Positions 24,691-34,948 of a DNA stretch of 64,000 bases are shown here, piece by piece. The stretch lies in NCBI GenBank assembly GCA_013399875.1, contig VXAZ01004030.1, forward strand, positions 24,575 to 88,574, in the 5' to 3' direction. Below the pieces are notes generated by a model. The model ran no database searches, was not told the DNA's origin, and worked only from the letters and a program-made list of their open reading frames with translations. The number at the start of each line of letters is the position of its first letter. Position 1 is the stretch's first letter. Source of the DNA: Gymnorhina tibicen (taxonomy: Eukaryota; Chordata; Aves; Passeriformes; Artamidae). A program made the position numbers and the translations under genes.

Positions 24691-25518
24691 TGTTGGGGTT
24701 TGGGAGTTGTTTCTTTTTTTTTTTTTTCTTTTCGTCTTTCTTCTTTTTCTCTTTAGGAATTTTTCCCCATNNNNNNNNNNNNNNNNNNNNNNNNNNNNNN
24801 NNNNNNNNNNNNNNNNNNNNNNNNNNNNNNNNNNNNNNNNNNNNNNNNNNNNNNNNNNNNNNNNNNNNNNNNNNNNNNNNNNNNNNNNNNNNNNNNNNNN
24901 NNNNNNNNNNNNNNNNNNNNNNNNNNNNNNNNNNNNNNNNNNNNNNNNNNNNNNNNNNNNNNNNNNNNNNNNNNNNNNNNNNNNNNNNNNNNNNNNNNNN
25001 NNNNNNNNNNNNNNNNNNNNNNNNNNNNNNNNNNNNNNNNNNNNNNNNNNNNNNNNNNNNNNNNNNNNNNNNNNNNNNNNNNNNNNNNNNNNNNNNNNNN
25101 NNNNNNNNNNCCTTCCCGGCTCGTGTCCACTACTGCCGCGTGCTCCCCGAGCTCGCTCTGGAGCACTCCCTGCAGCCGCGGGGGAACCATCGCACCCGCC
25201 CTGCCCAGCGGGAGCCGCCAGCGGCCCTGCCAGCCGTGAGCGTCACTGCACCGAAAGGACAGGGTCTGACAGCCGGGAAGGGGTCACTGGGTTCTGTTCT
25301 GTTTGCTGTTACTGTCATAGTTGTTGTTGTTTTGTTTGCCTTGCTATAAATATATATATATATATTAGTAAAGAACTGTTATTCCTATTCCTCATATCCT
25401 GGCCTGAAAGCCCCTTAATTTCAAAATTATAATAATTCGGAGGGGAGGGAGTTATATTTTCAGTCCAAAGGGGGCTTCTGCCTTCCTCAATAGACACCTG
25501 TCTTCCAAAACCGAGACA
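24691..25518 (+). mobile_element. Solo LTR of an endogenous retrovirus, ERVL-like, with a sequence gap inside
   Basis: Starts TGTTGGGGTTTGGGAG and ends AAAACCGAGACA, giving TG...CA termini. An exact 5-bp direct repeat, CCTGC, flanks it (24686-24690 and 25519-25523); five-base duplications fit class III (ERVL-type) integration. Near the 3' side a TATAAATATATA stretch (25344-25365) is followed by AGTAAAG, a plausible promoter or poly(A) region, suggesting plus orientation. The text CTGAAAGCCCCTTAATTTCA resembles LTRs I associate with songbirds, but the family name needs a search. The middle is the 340-N gap; if the gap length is arbitrary, an internal proviral region cannot be excluded. Confidence 0.8.
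24771..25110. other. Assembly gap (340 Ns)
   Basis: Run of N. The left edge follows a T/C-rich tract (24712-24765) and the right edge enters CpG-rich sequence, a combination that often breaks assemblies. Frames crossing it carry only X residues and are meaningless. Confidence 0.99.
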
Positions 25519-25523
25519 CCTGC
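25519..25523. repeat. Target-site duplication, right copy (CCTGC)
   Basis: Matches 24686-24690 exactly, directly outside the LTR's CA terminus. Confidence 0.75.
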
Positions 25524-26017
25524 ATTTCCTTGGGAAGAGCCTGGCACAATGCTGCAGCTGGGGACAATGACCCTAGGGGAGGAGGGAGCTGAGGGATTTC
25601 ACCCCAAGCCCAACATGTATCGTGAGAAGAAGCAAAGCAGACGCCCTGGGACCTCTCCTTGCCTCCAGTGCCCTCTCCCCTGCCTGGGCACTGCTGAGAT
25701 CCCTCAGAGGGGCAGAAGCAGAGCAGGGACCAAGCTGTGCTCCCCACCCTTGGCAGAGCTCCCAGGGCTGGCCTGGGGGACAGGAGGTGGCCTCTGCCCG
25801 CCTCCCTCAGGGACTGGCACCTCACTGCAGGCTGCTGTTACTGAGCTTCTGCTTCCACTGTCAAACCTGAAATAGAACCAATCCCACAGCTTTTTTTTCT
25901 GTTGAACACACAGTTTTTGTCTTTCCAGTCCGCCTGAGGCAAAATAATTAAATTTGGGAAAACGCTGATATTTCCATTGGGTCCAACTCTCTGGCCTCAA
26001 GGATTACTGGGATGCTG
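25524..26017. other. Intergenic, no gene seen
   Basis: Unique-looking DNA between the LTR and the second copy of the unclassified repeat. Confidence 0.5.
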
Positions 26018-26195
26018 GGTGGCTCAACTCCCTGCTGAGACTGAGGCAGGAACCCTGAGACTTCCAAACTGCCTTGGGAAGTGGCACTGGGAGCAAACAA
26101 ATGCTGGAGAAGCTTCAAGACACTGACGTGGCCACGGAAATGCTGAAGGTTGGTGTGGGGTCCAAATTCAGGGACTGAACCTGCACCCCAAAACA
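26018..26195. repeat. Unclassified repeat, copy 2, uninterrupted
   Basis: Aligns with the two halves of 24138-24560. In the minus-strand frame both copies share a peptide pattern (FxPSxTxxGSLExS), so either the nucleotide match is old and extensive or the repeat once carried a frame. Confidence 0.6.
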
Positions 26196-26218
26196 CTCAT
26201 TAGAGACTGCTGGGAAAT

Positions 26219-26388
26219 TTGCCCAGAGCAGCTGTGGCTGCCCCTGGATCCCTGGCAGTGTCCAAGGCCAGGCTGGACAGGGCTTGGAGCAGCCTGGGAC
26301 AGTGGAAGGTGTCCCTGCCCATGGCCAGGGGTGGAACTGGATGTCCTTTAAAGGCCCCTCCCAACCCAACCCATTCCATGATTTTATA
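26219..26388 (+). mobile_element. CR1 LINE 3' fragment
   Basis: Starts TTGCCCAGAGCAGCTGTGGC and ends CCATTCCATGATTTTATA, an octamer tail with one mutation. Confidence 0.92.
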
Positions 26389-28280
26389 AATGCTGTCTGT
26401 GAGCTGAATGCTTGGGATGGAAAGAATAGAAACGCCACAATTTTGAGGAGTTTTTTGTTATTCTTGTGGTTTATGCTGGGGTTTTTTTTAACTTGTATGT
26501 CACCCTCAGAGCAGCCCATTCACGGATCTTTTGTTTGCTGGAAAGGAGGAGTTTGGGAGCAGCTTCCTGGCACTTTGCTGCTCTAACAACCCAAACCCCG
26601 GGTGTGTTTTGGGCAGATGAGAGGTCACCAACCCCAACCCTGCCCTCCAAGCACCTGGGAAAAAAACACTGCCTACAATGCTGATAAAATAACCCCCCTA
26701 TTTTCCAACATTCAAAAACCTTCCTGGCTGGCTGGGAAGTGCCTGGACAGCACAGCAACGAGCAGCAGCCCATTTTTAGTGCTGTATCTAGAGCAGGGCT
26801 GGGGGAAAGAGGCCACACATGAAACACTGCCTGTGGGAAGGAGAACAGCGCTGCTCTTCCACCCCCGGTGCTTTCAAGGTTGAGTGAGGTGAGGCCATGG
26901 GGGAAAAATGATGAGATCATTTCATTCCTCATCTGAAGGAATGTTTGCCAGGATCTGACCCCATAGCGGGGCAGCTCTGGAATTCCTACCTCATCCCACC
27001 ACAAGGTCGCTCCCCAAGCCAGGCTTTCCAGCTCCAGCTGCCCATCCTGAGGGGGGAAATGTCTCCAAAATCCAGTCAGACCTGATGTATTCCTCTGGTA
27101 GTGAAAAACAAGAGGAAATGTGAAGGAGAAATCATATATAAGTGAATTTATATATTTGGGAAAGATGCTGATTTAAATCCTCAGTTCAGGATTTAAATTC
27201 TGAATATTATGAGAGCCCCGGATGAAAATGCAGCAGTTCAAACCCAAATCCCACTTCTGCTCCCACTCTTTGAAGCCACCTGGGGCATTTTACTCACCCA
27301 GAGCCTCCATTTCTCGATGAGCAGTGACAACACAGGGCTGAGCCCTTCCTGGAGGGAATGAGGTGTGGAAGAGCAGTTCTGCCTTTCTCTGTGACATTTC
27401 TGTTGCACACGGCTCTGGTGACTCTGCCTTGGCTGTTGCAGATGGGAAGAAAAGGTCCCAGGAGCCCTAAAGGAACAGCCCGCCAGAGTGCAAACACCTT
27501 CCAGGGACTGACCCGTTCCCTGGGGAACCTCCCGTGTCCAGCACAGCACCCGGGCTCCATCCCCCCAGGGCAGCAGCCATATCCCAAGTGGGCCAGCAGA
27601 AGGCAAAGCAGGCCTGGAGCAGGGGAGAGGGGGAGGATGGCCTTAAAATAAAATTCTTGGGGAAAGAAAAAAAAAAGAAAAGGCAAAAAAAAACCCCACC
27701 ATGCCCCCTCTCCAACTGAAATGCTTTGGAAATGGGAGAGTTTCTCTGAGACTGAGAGATGGCAAAGAAGGAGCCCCAGGAAGAGGGGCTCGGTGGGAAG
27801 GAGAGAGCCCCACGAACAGCAGGGCTTTGCCAGGGCCTGGGGGTGCAGGGGGATGCCAGCTATCCCATCACAGAACGCTGTGCCTTTTGTTTCCTCGTGG
27901 TTGCCCTGCTGTTGCTACAGCCATTAAAACCAGCCTGTGAATAGGTCGGCGTGGTGATTTCCTAATTGAGTTAACTCGGCTGCAGTGGCTGTGCTGCTGA
28001 GGGATGTGGCTGGTGATTAGATAAGAGTATCGCCCCTTGCAAAACGAGCACCACATTACGGGGTTTTTCTAGGTCAGGCCGGGCTGCTCAGCACAGCTCC
28101 GCCAGAGCCCAGAGCCCGTGGCCCCAGCCCAAGACAGACACTCATTACAGCTAATGAAGGGCTGTGCTCTCCTTCCCCCGGGGACCCAGTGTGGAAAATA
28201 GCAGCATCTTCAAGCTGGAATAAGTGTCCTCTGACACAAAGTCCAGGGTGGACACCTCAGGGTGCTCGGATTTGCCAGGT
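26389..28280. other. Intergenic, no gene seen
   Basis: 27120-27220 is AT-rich and 27640-27700 A-rich. No exon, RNA gene or repeat recognised. Confidence 0.5.
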
Positions 28281-28584
28281 CCTGCTGGGCAGGTGGTGAT
28301 TGAGGGGTCCCCGAGCTCTCAGGGGTTCTGTATTCCCCACAGGATCAATCCCTGGTCCTGCTGGGCAGGCGGTGATTGAGGGGTCCCCGAGCTCTCAGGG
28401 GTTCTGTATTCCCCACAGGATCAATCCCTGGTCCTGCTGGGCAGGCGGTGATTGAGGGGTCCCTGTGCTCTCAGGGGCTCTGAATTCCCCACAGGATCAA
28501 TCCCTGGTCCTGCTGGGCAGGCGGTGATTGAGGGGTCCCTGTGCTCTCAGGGGCTCTGAATTCCCCACAGGATCAATCCCTGGT
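28281..28584. repeat. Tandem array, 76 bp x 4
   Basis: Four head-to-tail 76-base units begin at 28281, 28357, 28433 and 28509 (CCTGCTGGGCAGGYGGTGAT ... AATCCCTGGT). Units 3 and 4 are identical. Units 1 and 2 differ at one base and share CCCCGAGCTCTC where 3 and 4 read CCCTGTGCTCTC. There are no spacers, so this is not CRISPR-like. Confidence 0.97.
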
Positions 28585-28892
28585 TGTGGACCTCAGTGCA
28601 GAGCACAACAGCTCTGGAGTGTGATGGTCCCTCAGGGCAAACCCCACTGGAGCCTCCCCTGCAGATCTGCTCTCTTTCTCCCCAGATGTGCCAGCCCCAC
28701 TCTGACCCTGGCCAAACCTTATTCCAGGGGCAGCAAACTCTGGGTCAGATGGCTCTTCCCTGGGTCACATCTCAGATGCATCTCCCAGGTTGCTGAGAGC
28801 CCAGATCTACATCAGGAGGACCCACAGCTCCAGGTGCAGGGCTCGGTGCCCTGATTCCCTGGGATGTCCACAGGAGGCTTGATGGAGTTGGT

Positions 28893-29138
28893 GGATCATG
28901 GAATCATGGAATCAAGTAATTGTTTGGGTTGGAAGGGACCTTAAAAGCTCATCCAGTGCCACCCCTGCCATGGGCAGGGACGCCTTCCACTGTCCCAGGC
29001 TGCTCTAAGCCCCATCCAACCTGGCCTTGGACACTGCCAGGGATCCCAGGGGCAGCCACAGCTTCTCTGGGCACCCTGTGCCAGGGCCTGCCCACCCTCC
29101 CAGGGAACAATTCTTTCCCAATATCCCATCTAGCCCTG
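28893..29138 (-). mobile_element. CR1 LINE 3' fragment
   Basis: Starts ATCATGGAATCATGGAATCA, then GTTTGGGTTGGAAGGGACC, ending AATATCCCATCTAGCCC. The next piece of a standard long CR1 copy is missing here and CR1 sequence resumes at 29620. Confidence 0.92.
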
Positions 29139-29619
29139 GGCTCAGTCACAGCACCAGCAGCCCAGCCTAGACACAAAATGGGTGATGCTGAGGTGCCACC
29201 AATCCCCAAGAGTTTCACCCCTCCAGGGTCAGCCCAGAAGGACAATGAGGTGGCAGCAAGCCCTGGGGTCTCTCAGTCCCTCACGTCCTCCAGCTCAGAG
29301 TGATGAAGAGTTGGAGGCAAACCCTTCATTTCTGATAGCACGGAACTCAGAACAAAGGGATTCTTTTTCCCTTGGAGGCACCTACGCCTGCACTATATGC
29401 CGAAGGAGTGGCCAAGAGAACAGCAGGGCTGGGGACAAGCCATGAGGAAAGACTACCATAGCCTCATTACTGGATTCACTCCTCCACCAAAGTGCTTCCA
29501 GCCTGGAGGAGACATCCTGCTGGGGACCAGCTCCATGTCACACCCCCAACACCTGCACTGCTCCCAGGCTGAATGCAGAGGCTGGTTCTGCCTGGCTGAA
29601 AGCACAGAGGGAGCTGCAG
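29139..29619. other. Non-CR1 sequence between two CR1 blocks
   Basis: About 480 bases without CR1 similarity separate two minus-strand CR1 pieces and replace roughly 130-180 bases of the expected element. No coding or repeat signature recognised. Confidence 0.5.
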
Positions 29620-29892
29620 GACACCTTCTCCTCTCCAGGTGAGCACCCCCAGCTCTCCCAGCCTGGCTCCAGAGCAGAGGGGCTCCAGCCCTTGGAGCAT
29701 CTCTGTGGCCTCCTCTGGACTGGCTCCAGCAGCTCCAGGTCCTTCCTGTGCTGGGCCCCAGGGCTGGGGCAGCTCTGCAGGTGGGGAATCACCTGAGTGG
29801 GGCAGAGGGGCAGAATCCCCCCTCCCCTGCTGCCCATGCTGGGGATCAGCCCAGGCTTGGGGGTTTCAGGGCTGGGGCAGAGCTGCCCCCCT
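29620..29892 (-). mobile_element. CR1 LINE fragment lacking the 3' end
   Basis: Begins CACCTTCTCCTCTCCAGGTG and continues CTGGCTCCAGAGCAGAGGGG to CAGCCCAGGCTTGGGGG, matching the inner part of the copy at 8300-8560. It lacks the normal 3' tail, unlike an ordinary insertion. Confidence 0.88.
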
Positions 29893-31144
29893 CACACTCA
29901 AACAACCAGCTGAGCAGTGAACATGAAATAAACTCCTTTTAACAAGAACTGAAGTGGTTTTAAAGAGTGAAATCCTGTTTTCCCTGTCAGCCCAGAGCTG
30001 GAATTGGCAGCACACGAGCACCTGCCAGGGCTGGGCTGGAGTCATTAGCAGGATCAGAGCCCCGGCAGAGCAGCGGGAGCCTGGACTCGCTGACCTAATT
30101 TGCGTCCCTTCCAGCTCCAAGAGGCCTGTGATGTATTTTTAATGAAGCACACACAATAAACTGCTAACATAATATTAGAGGCTCACTTCAAAGCTCCACC
30201 AGTCAGGGAAATCAAGGTGAAAGTTTCTGAATTCATCATTATTTTGTGTCACTCATCTTCACTATGACAACCCCTGGGCACACCAGATGCTTCCTTTCCA
30301 GCCTTTGGAACAGGGTTTGGAGCCCGCTCTTCTCCTCATTTTTTTCCAAGCAAACCAAAAATAACCTGGAAAGTAGAAATCTTGCCTAGATTCCCCTTAT
30401 ACACACATGCATTGTTCCAGCACCACAAAAGCTTTTGCAAGCAGCAAAATTTAGCAGCTCTGGAGAAGGCTGAGGCAACCTTAGACAAGTTTTCAGCCAC
30501 CTGGGTGGCTCTTGTTCTGCTCGCCCCTTCGGAGCTGGAGTCTCGGAGGTTTGGGATGTGTCAGGGAGCAGCAAGAGCATGGCTGCTCCCTCAGGGAAGG
30601 CCAGGATTAGGGTGCCACGACTGGAAAAGGCCCCTCCAGCCATAGCTTGGCCCACAGGACCTGGGTGAGGGAGCAAGACGAAGGGATGGTGACCAGGGCC
30701 AGCCAGGAGCCCACACAGCTCCAAGGGGAAGCCAGGGAATCAATCCACAGGTCAGGACAAGGTCCAGAGATCATCCAGCAGGGTCACAGTTAGGTGACAG
30801 CTCCAAGAGCAAGTCATGAAATCACCCCTGCAGAAGCCAGGAGGGACACAGCAATGGCCAGTGCAGACCAGCACTCCCCAGTATGGCCTGTAGGCACCAG
30901 GCTGGACAAAACTGGAGGTCCTGGGCCCAGGGTTTGGGTGGAGACACCAAACCAGGCTGGCCAGGATCAGGCGCACCCAGAGTTAGAGCAGGGTGGGAGC
31001 TGCACTACCAACACAACAGAAAATGGAGGATCTGAGGGTCAGTTTGCTCCTTCCCTGAACTCTCAAGCCACTTTTTCTCCCAAATACTTTCTCCCACAAA
31101 CCCAGGCCCAGAGTGGGGTTGTGGGGGTGTCTGTGCCGGGCCAG
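29893..31144. other. Intergenic, no gene seen
   Basis: 30130-30370 is AT-rich. The longest plus frame (30794-31156) has no recognisable motif. Confidence 0.5.
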
Positions 31145-31200
31145 GAGCTGGACTGATGATCCTTGTGGGCCCCTTTTAACTCAGGATATTCTGTGATTCT
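31145..31200 (+). mobile_element. CR1 LINE tail remnant
   Basis: GAGCTGGACTGATGATCCTT followed by ACTCAGGATATTCTGTGATT matches a CR1 3' end type with GATGATCCTTGTGGG. Very short. Confidence 0.6.
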
Positions 31201-31829
31201 ACAAAACCTCCATTCCTTCTGGGATGGCTCTGCATCCCCCAGTGGCTGGAAATCATCTCTTAGGTTGTTTAAAGCCCACAAATCTGCTGGAAATAAAGAA
31301 TATATTCCAAGGGTGGGAACAGATCAAAACCTGAAGGGTCCTCTGACTTCACCTAAATATTCCTGACCCCTCCAGCTGACAAGAGTTGGCCAAGAACAAT
31401 GAAGTTGAAGTCCAAAGCACCTCTCAGGTCCTACCAAACCAACAACTTAGAACTTACCCACATGGAGGAGTGTGGAGGAAGCCGGTATTGAACCCCTCTG
31501 GTGAGCTGGAATTGCTGGAAAATTCCTAAAAGTGACACACAAATTAAGACATACAGAGCAAAGTTAAACGTCCCGGGGTTTTTCCACTCCCACCCCTAAT
31601 TCCCAGAAATCAGCTGTGTGTGGGAATGCATTCCCAGACTTCACGTTGCTTCTCCTTCGTCCCCATATCCCAGCAAGGTCAGTCTGGCAGCAAGGCAGGA
31701 AAAGAGCAAAGAAAAGGCATTTAGTGAGACACAGAATGTAACAGCCTTGCTCCGGAACCTCGTTAGAATTCCAGCTTTTACTGCCCAAAACAAACGGGAA
31801 CATTTAGTCCCGGAGTCTTGAGGTGAACT
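31201..31829. other. Intergenic, no gene seen
   Basis: No feature recognised ahead of the CpG-rich block. Confidence 0.5.
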
Positions 31830-32130
31830 TGGAACGGGTGCGAGCGCCTGCCGCGGGTGAGGAGCTGCTGCTGCCCGGGCTCCCGCAGCTCCTGGAGCCC
31901 TCCCTGCGGGCAGGGCAGAGTCCCCCGGCCCGGTGCTGGCTGGGGAGCGGGGCTGGGGGTGCTCCGGACGGAAGGACAGCGATCGATCCCTGTGCCGGTG
32001 TCGGGACACGGGGCCGCCGTTCGGCAAGAGGCGCGGGAACGGCAGCGGGGCTGGCAAAGCGCTTGTAACCATTATACGCGGCACTCGGAGCAAGGATCAC
32101 AGACGGTAACTTCCCGAGCCCGCTGCTCCG
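31830..32130. promoter_or_regulatory. CpG island, possible promoter of an unannotated transcript
   Basis: Roughly thirty CpGs in 300 bases, including CGGGTGCGAGCGCC, GCCGCCGTTCGGC and TTATACGCGGC, against sparse CpG in the surrounding intergenic DNA. The island is about 6.5 kb past the RTN4R 3' end, so it is not the RTN4R promoter. No known first exon is recognisable on either strand. It could serve a noncoding RNA or simply be GC-rich single-copy DNA. Confidence 0.5.
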
Positions 32131-33080
32131 GGAGGGTGTTCACACAACCGCTGGCTCCTCTTGACATTTCTGCAAACAGCTCATAAATATTCCATGGGAG
32201 CTGCCGCTGCTGTTGTGGTTTGAATGGAAATACCGGGGAGAAAAGAGCAGCTCTGCCCTTTTTTAGCAGCGTGCAGCTCAATCCGAGTCCTCAGGCAGCC
32301 ACTCCAGGCTGGGCTCCGGTGAAAGCAGAGAGCGGCCGAGCATCCTGCCCTTCCCCTGCTGCGGAAGAAGCTTGGGTGTGCCTGGAGACCCAGCCCACCG
32401 CACCCAGGCGGGCCCTGGGAAGGACTGAAGGACGCACCCGCGGTGTCACCGTGTTGGAGGCTGCAGCATCTCCCTGGCTGTGCCCTAGGGCTCAAACAGA
32501 GCTCCTCGGGATGATGTCTGAGGGTCTGGGGGCAGCTCCACGTGGATTTGGGCACTGCCCGTGGTGGGTGCTGTGGAAGGAAGGTGCTGGGCCCCTCCTG
32601 GCAGCCGCGGGCACAGGAGAGCCCAGCACAGCCCCTGCCCAGGGCAGCGGGAGGGTCCCCAGCCTGTCGGGGCACCTGGTGAAAGGTGCTCCTGCTGCCC
32701 ATTCCAGGAAGCTCCTGCTCCTTCTCCAGAGGTGCTGGATCCACCTGCACTGGAGAGGCTGTTGCAGAAAGCAGAGCAGGATGTCCCAGCTCAGCAGGGA
32801 GCTGCAGGAATTCCAGTTTAAACCTCAGCAGCCACCACCACCCGAGAGGTGCAGCCTCACTGCTTCAAAATGTGAGCTGCCCACTCCCATGGAAAAGACC
32901 GGCACTCCCTCCTCACACCAGACCTTGCAGTTGATCCCTTCCTAATTGAAATTCCAGGGATAACACTCCAGACTAGCCATGGAACAACAAATCCAAGTGG
33001 GATCCAGCCCCAGCCACACCAGCAGAGAGGAGCTAAGCAGACAGCAAAGCACCGCCCACAGACCCGACCCAAAACAAACC
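32131..33080. other. GC-rich intergenic sequence with long open frames, no gene assigned
   Basis: A 241-codon plus frame (32220-32945) and a 189-codon minus frame (32181-32750) overlap one another. Neither shows a domain or a compelling start, so composition explains them best. Their position beside the CpG island is the only reason to keep them in mind. Confidence 0.4.
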
Positions 33081-33290
33081 CCTGAAGGTGGAACCTGGCA
33101 CAAATAAACCCCTGCAGATGGACACTGACACCAGTAAAGCCCTGAAGGTGGACACTGGAACCAGTAAGGCCCTGCAGGAGGACCCTGACACCAGTAAATC
33201 AGTGCAGGTGGACACTGGGACCAGTAAGGCCCTGCAGGAGGACCCTGACACCGGTAAATCGGTGCAGATGGAGCCGCCCACCAGCGAGAG
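33081..33290. repeat. Minisatellite, 30 bp x 7, open in frame
   Basis: Units begin every 30 bases at 33081, 33111, 33141, 33171, 33201, 33231 and 33261, of the form CCTGCAGGWGGACMCTGRCA plus CCAGTAAAGC. Because 30 is divisible by three, a plus-strand frame stays open and encodes decapeptides of the type TSKALQEDPD. The first ATG in this frame is at 33118 and the stop at 33445-33447. The minus strand is also open. Function unknown; a chance frame is most likely. Confidence 0.9.
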
Positions 33291-34677
33291 GCTGCGAAGG
33301 AGCCCAGCCCGTGAGTCATGCGAGCAGCGCCCGTGTCGCTGCCATGTGGAGTGCAGCAGGCTATCAAAAGCGATGATTTCATCCCAAAAAACGGTCCTGT
33401 TTTTGTGCTTGATGACAGCTGGGCCTTTTTGGTACCTGCTGACCTAGAACAAGTCTCTCCACTGGCACTGAAGGTGGGTCACTCTAGGATCTGAAGTGCC
33501 TCATCCTTTAGTGAGTGGGCAGGGTGCACCGTTATTTTCATTGTGCCTCTTTTTGCCAAGCCTCTGTTATCTCTATTTATAGATAACCTGGGATGCAATT
33601 CCAGTAAGTCTCACCTGCCTCAGCGGTTCCCCCTGCAGTGTCCTACTTATGGCACAAATCAAGGGGGCTCTAATTAGAGTTTCTGGCCCAAGCCAGACTT
33701 AAATGTTTGACTTTGGATTTGTAAGAAAGGTTTTCAAAGATTCCTTGCCCTCGCCATGGTCATAGGCAGAGTTCCTGCTGTCTCCACAGCTTCCCACCAG
33801 CAATCCTGCACCGTGGTCCAATATCATCCCTAAAAAACTCCTGTCTCTCCTGCCTGTTCTCTGCTCTCCTGCCCACCCCCAGCTCTCAACGACTCCGGGT
33901 TTTTTTATCCTTTCCTGATTTTGAGAAGGAGGCAGAACAGCAATATCTCTACTCCCTGACTGCCTAATGATGGGGAACTAATCCAGAAACACAGCTTGGA
34001 ATTAAAAACCCTTCCAGCCTTTATTATTTCTATGCATCATGTTTGTTTGGAGCAAAACTCAGCAGCTCGGATAATCTGCTCTGTGTCAGAGCAGAGATGT
34101 GCAAACACAGCTTGCTCACAGGGTTATGGGGAATCTCTTTAGGAGCAGAGATCTCGTCCCTGTGGCGTCACAGCCAGCTGGGAATTTGCCCCAGTATCTT
34201 CTTTTGGGGAAGGATGGAACAGAGATGCCACCTGCCTGCAGCCCAGGTGTCCCCACAGACAGGTGAAGACCCGAGCTCTCTGACACAGCTCTCAGTGCTC
34301 TCCTCATTCTTGTGGGATTTGGGATTTTTCCTTTGGTTCCCCAGTTCCAAGGAGGAGAGGGGAGACTCCAGACTCAGATGAGAAAAGCCTGGAAAAAGGG
34401 TCTCCAGACCCAGAATGCAGCTAACAGGATTCAGGTGAGCTTCGTTAAGGAGCTGATTTCTGCTCGGGAAGCTGAGCAGGGGGAGAGTCCCAGTGCTGCT
34501 GTTGGGGGGAACAGTGTGGAAACGGGAGCTCCCTGTCCCAGGTGAGGGCAGGAGAGGCAAGGGCAGCTCCTCTCACATCCAGGGAAAGAGAGGGAAGTGG
34601 GGAAACAAACATTTGAGACTGTAGATTCCTCAAGTCTGAAGCCAAGAGACACCACCAGAGCAGGCACAGAGGTGAGC
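33291..34677. other. Intergenic, no gene seen
   Basis: No exon or repeat recognised beyond the end of the minisatellite frame. Confidence 0.5.
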
Positions 34678-34948
34678 AGGGACAGCACCCAGGGAACGGC
34701 TGGAGCTGGGCCAGGGCAGGCTCAGGCTGGAGATCAGGGAAAGGTTCTTCCCCCAGAGGTGCTGGGCACTGCCCAGGCTCCCCAGGGAATGGGCACGGCC
34801 CCAAGGCTGCCAGAGCTCCAGGAGCGTTTGGACACCACTGCCAGGGATGCCCAGGGTGGGACTGTTGGGGTGTCTGGGCAGGACTGGGGGGGGACTCCAT
34901 GATCCTTGTCCCATCTAGCTCAGCACATTCCGTGATTCTGTCATTCTG
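34678..34948 (+). mobile_element. CR1 LINE fragment, second subfamily
   Basis: Sense partner of the copy at 14213-14628: GGGACAGCACCCAGGGAACG, CAGGGAAAGGTTCTTCCCCC, then a degraded tail ending CCGTGATTCTGTCATTCTG. Confidence 0.9.

Noticed and set aside
24485..25432. 315-codon frame crossing the gap
   Set aside because: Its length comes from the N run, which translates as X; the flanks are LTR and repeat sequence.
28281..28584. CRISPR-like array
   Set aside because: Units are directly adjacent without spacers, and the DNA is vertebrate; it is a tandem repeat.
32220..32945. 241-codon plus frame beside the CpG island
   Set aside because: Overlapped by a 189-codon minus frame with no way to choose between them; low-complexity composition and no recognised domain.
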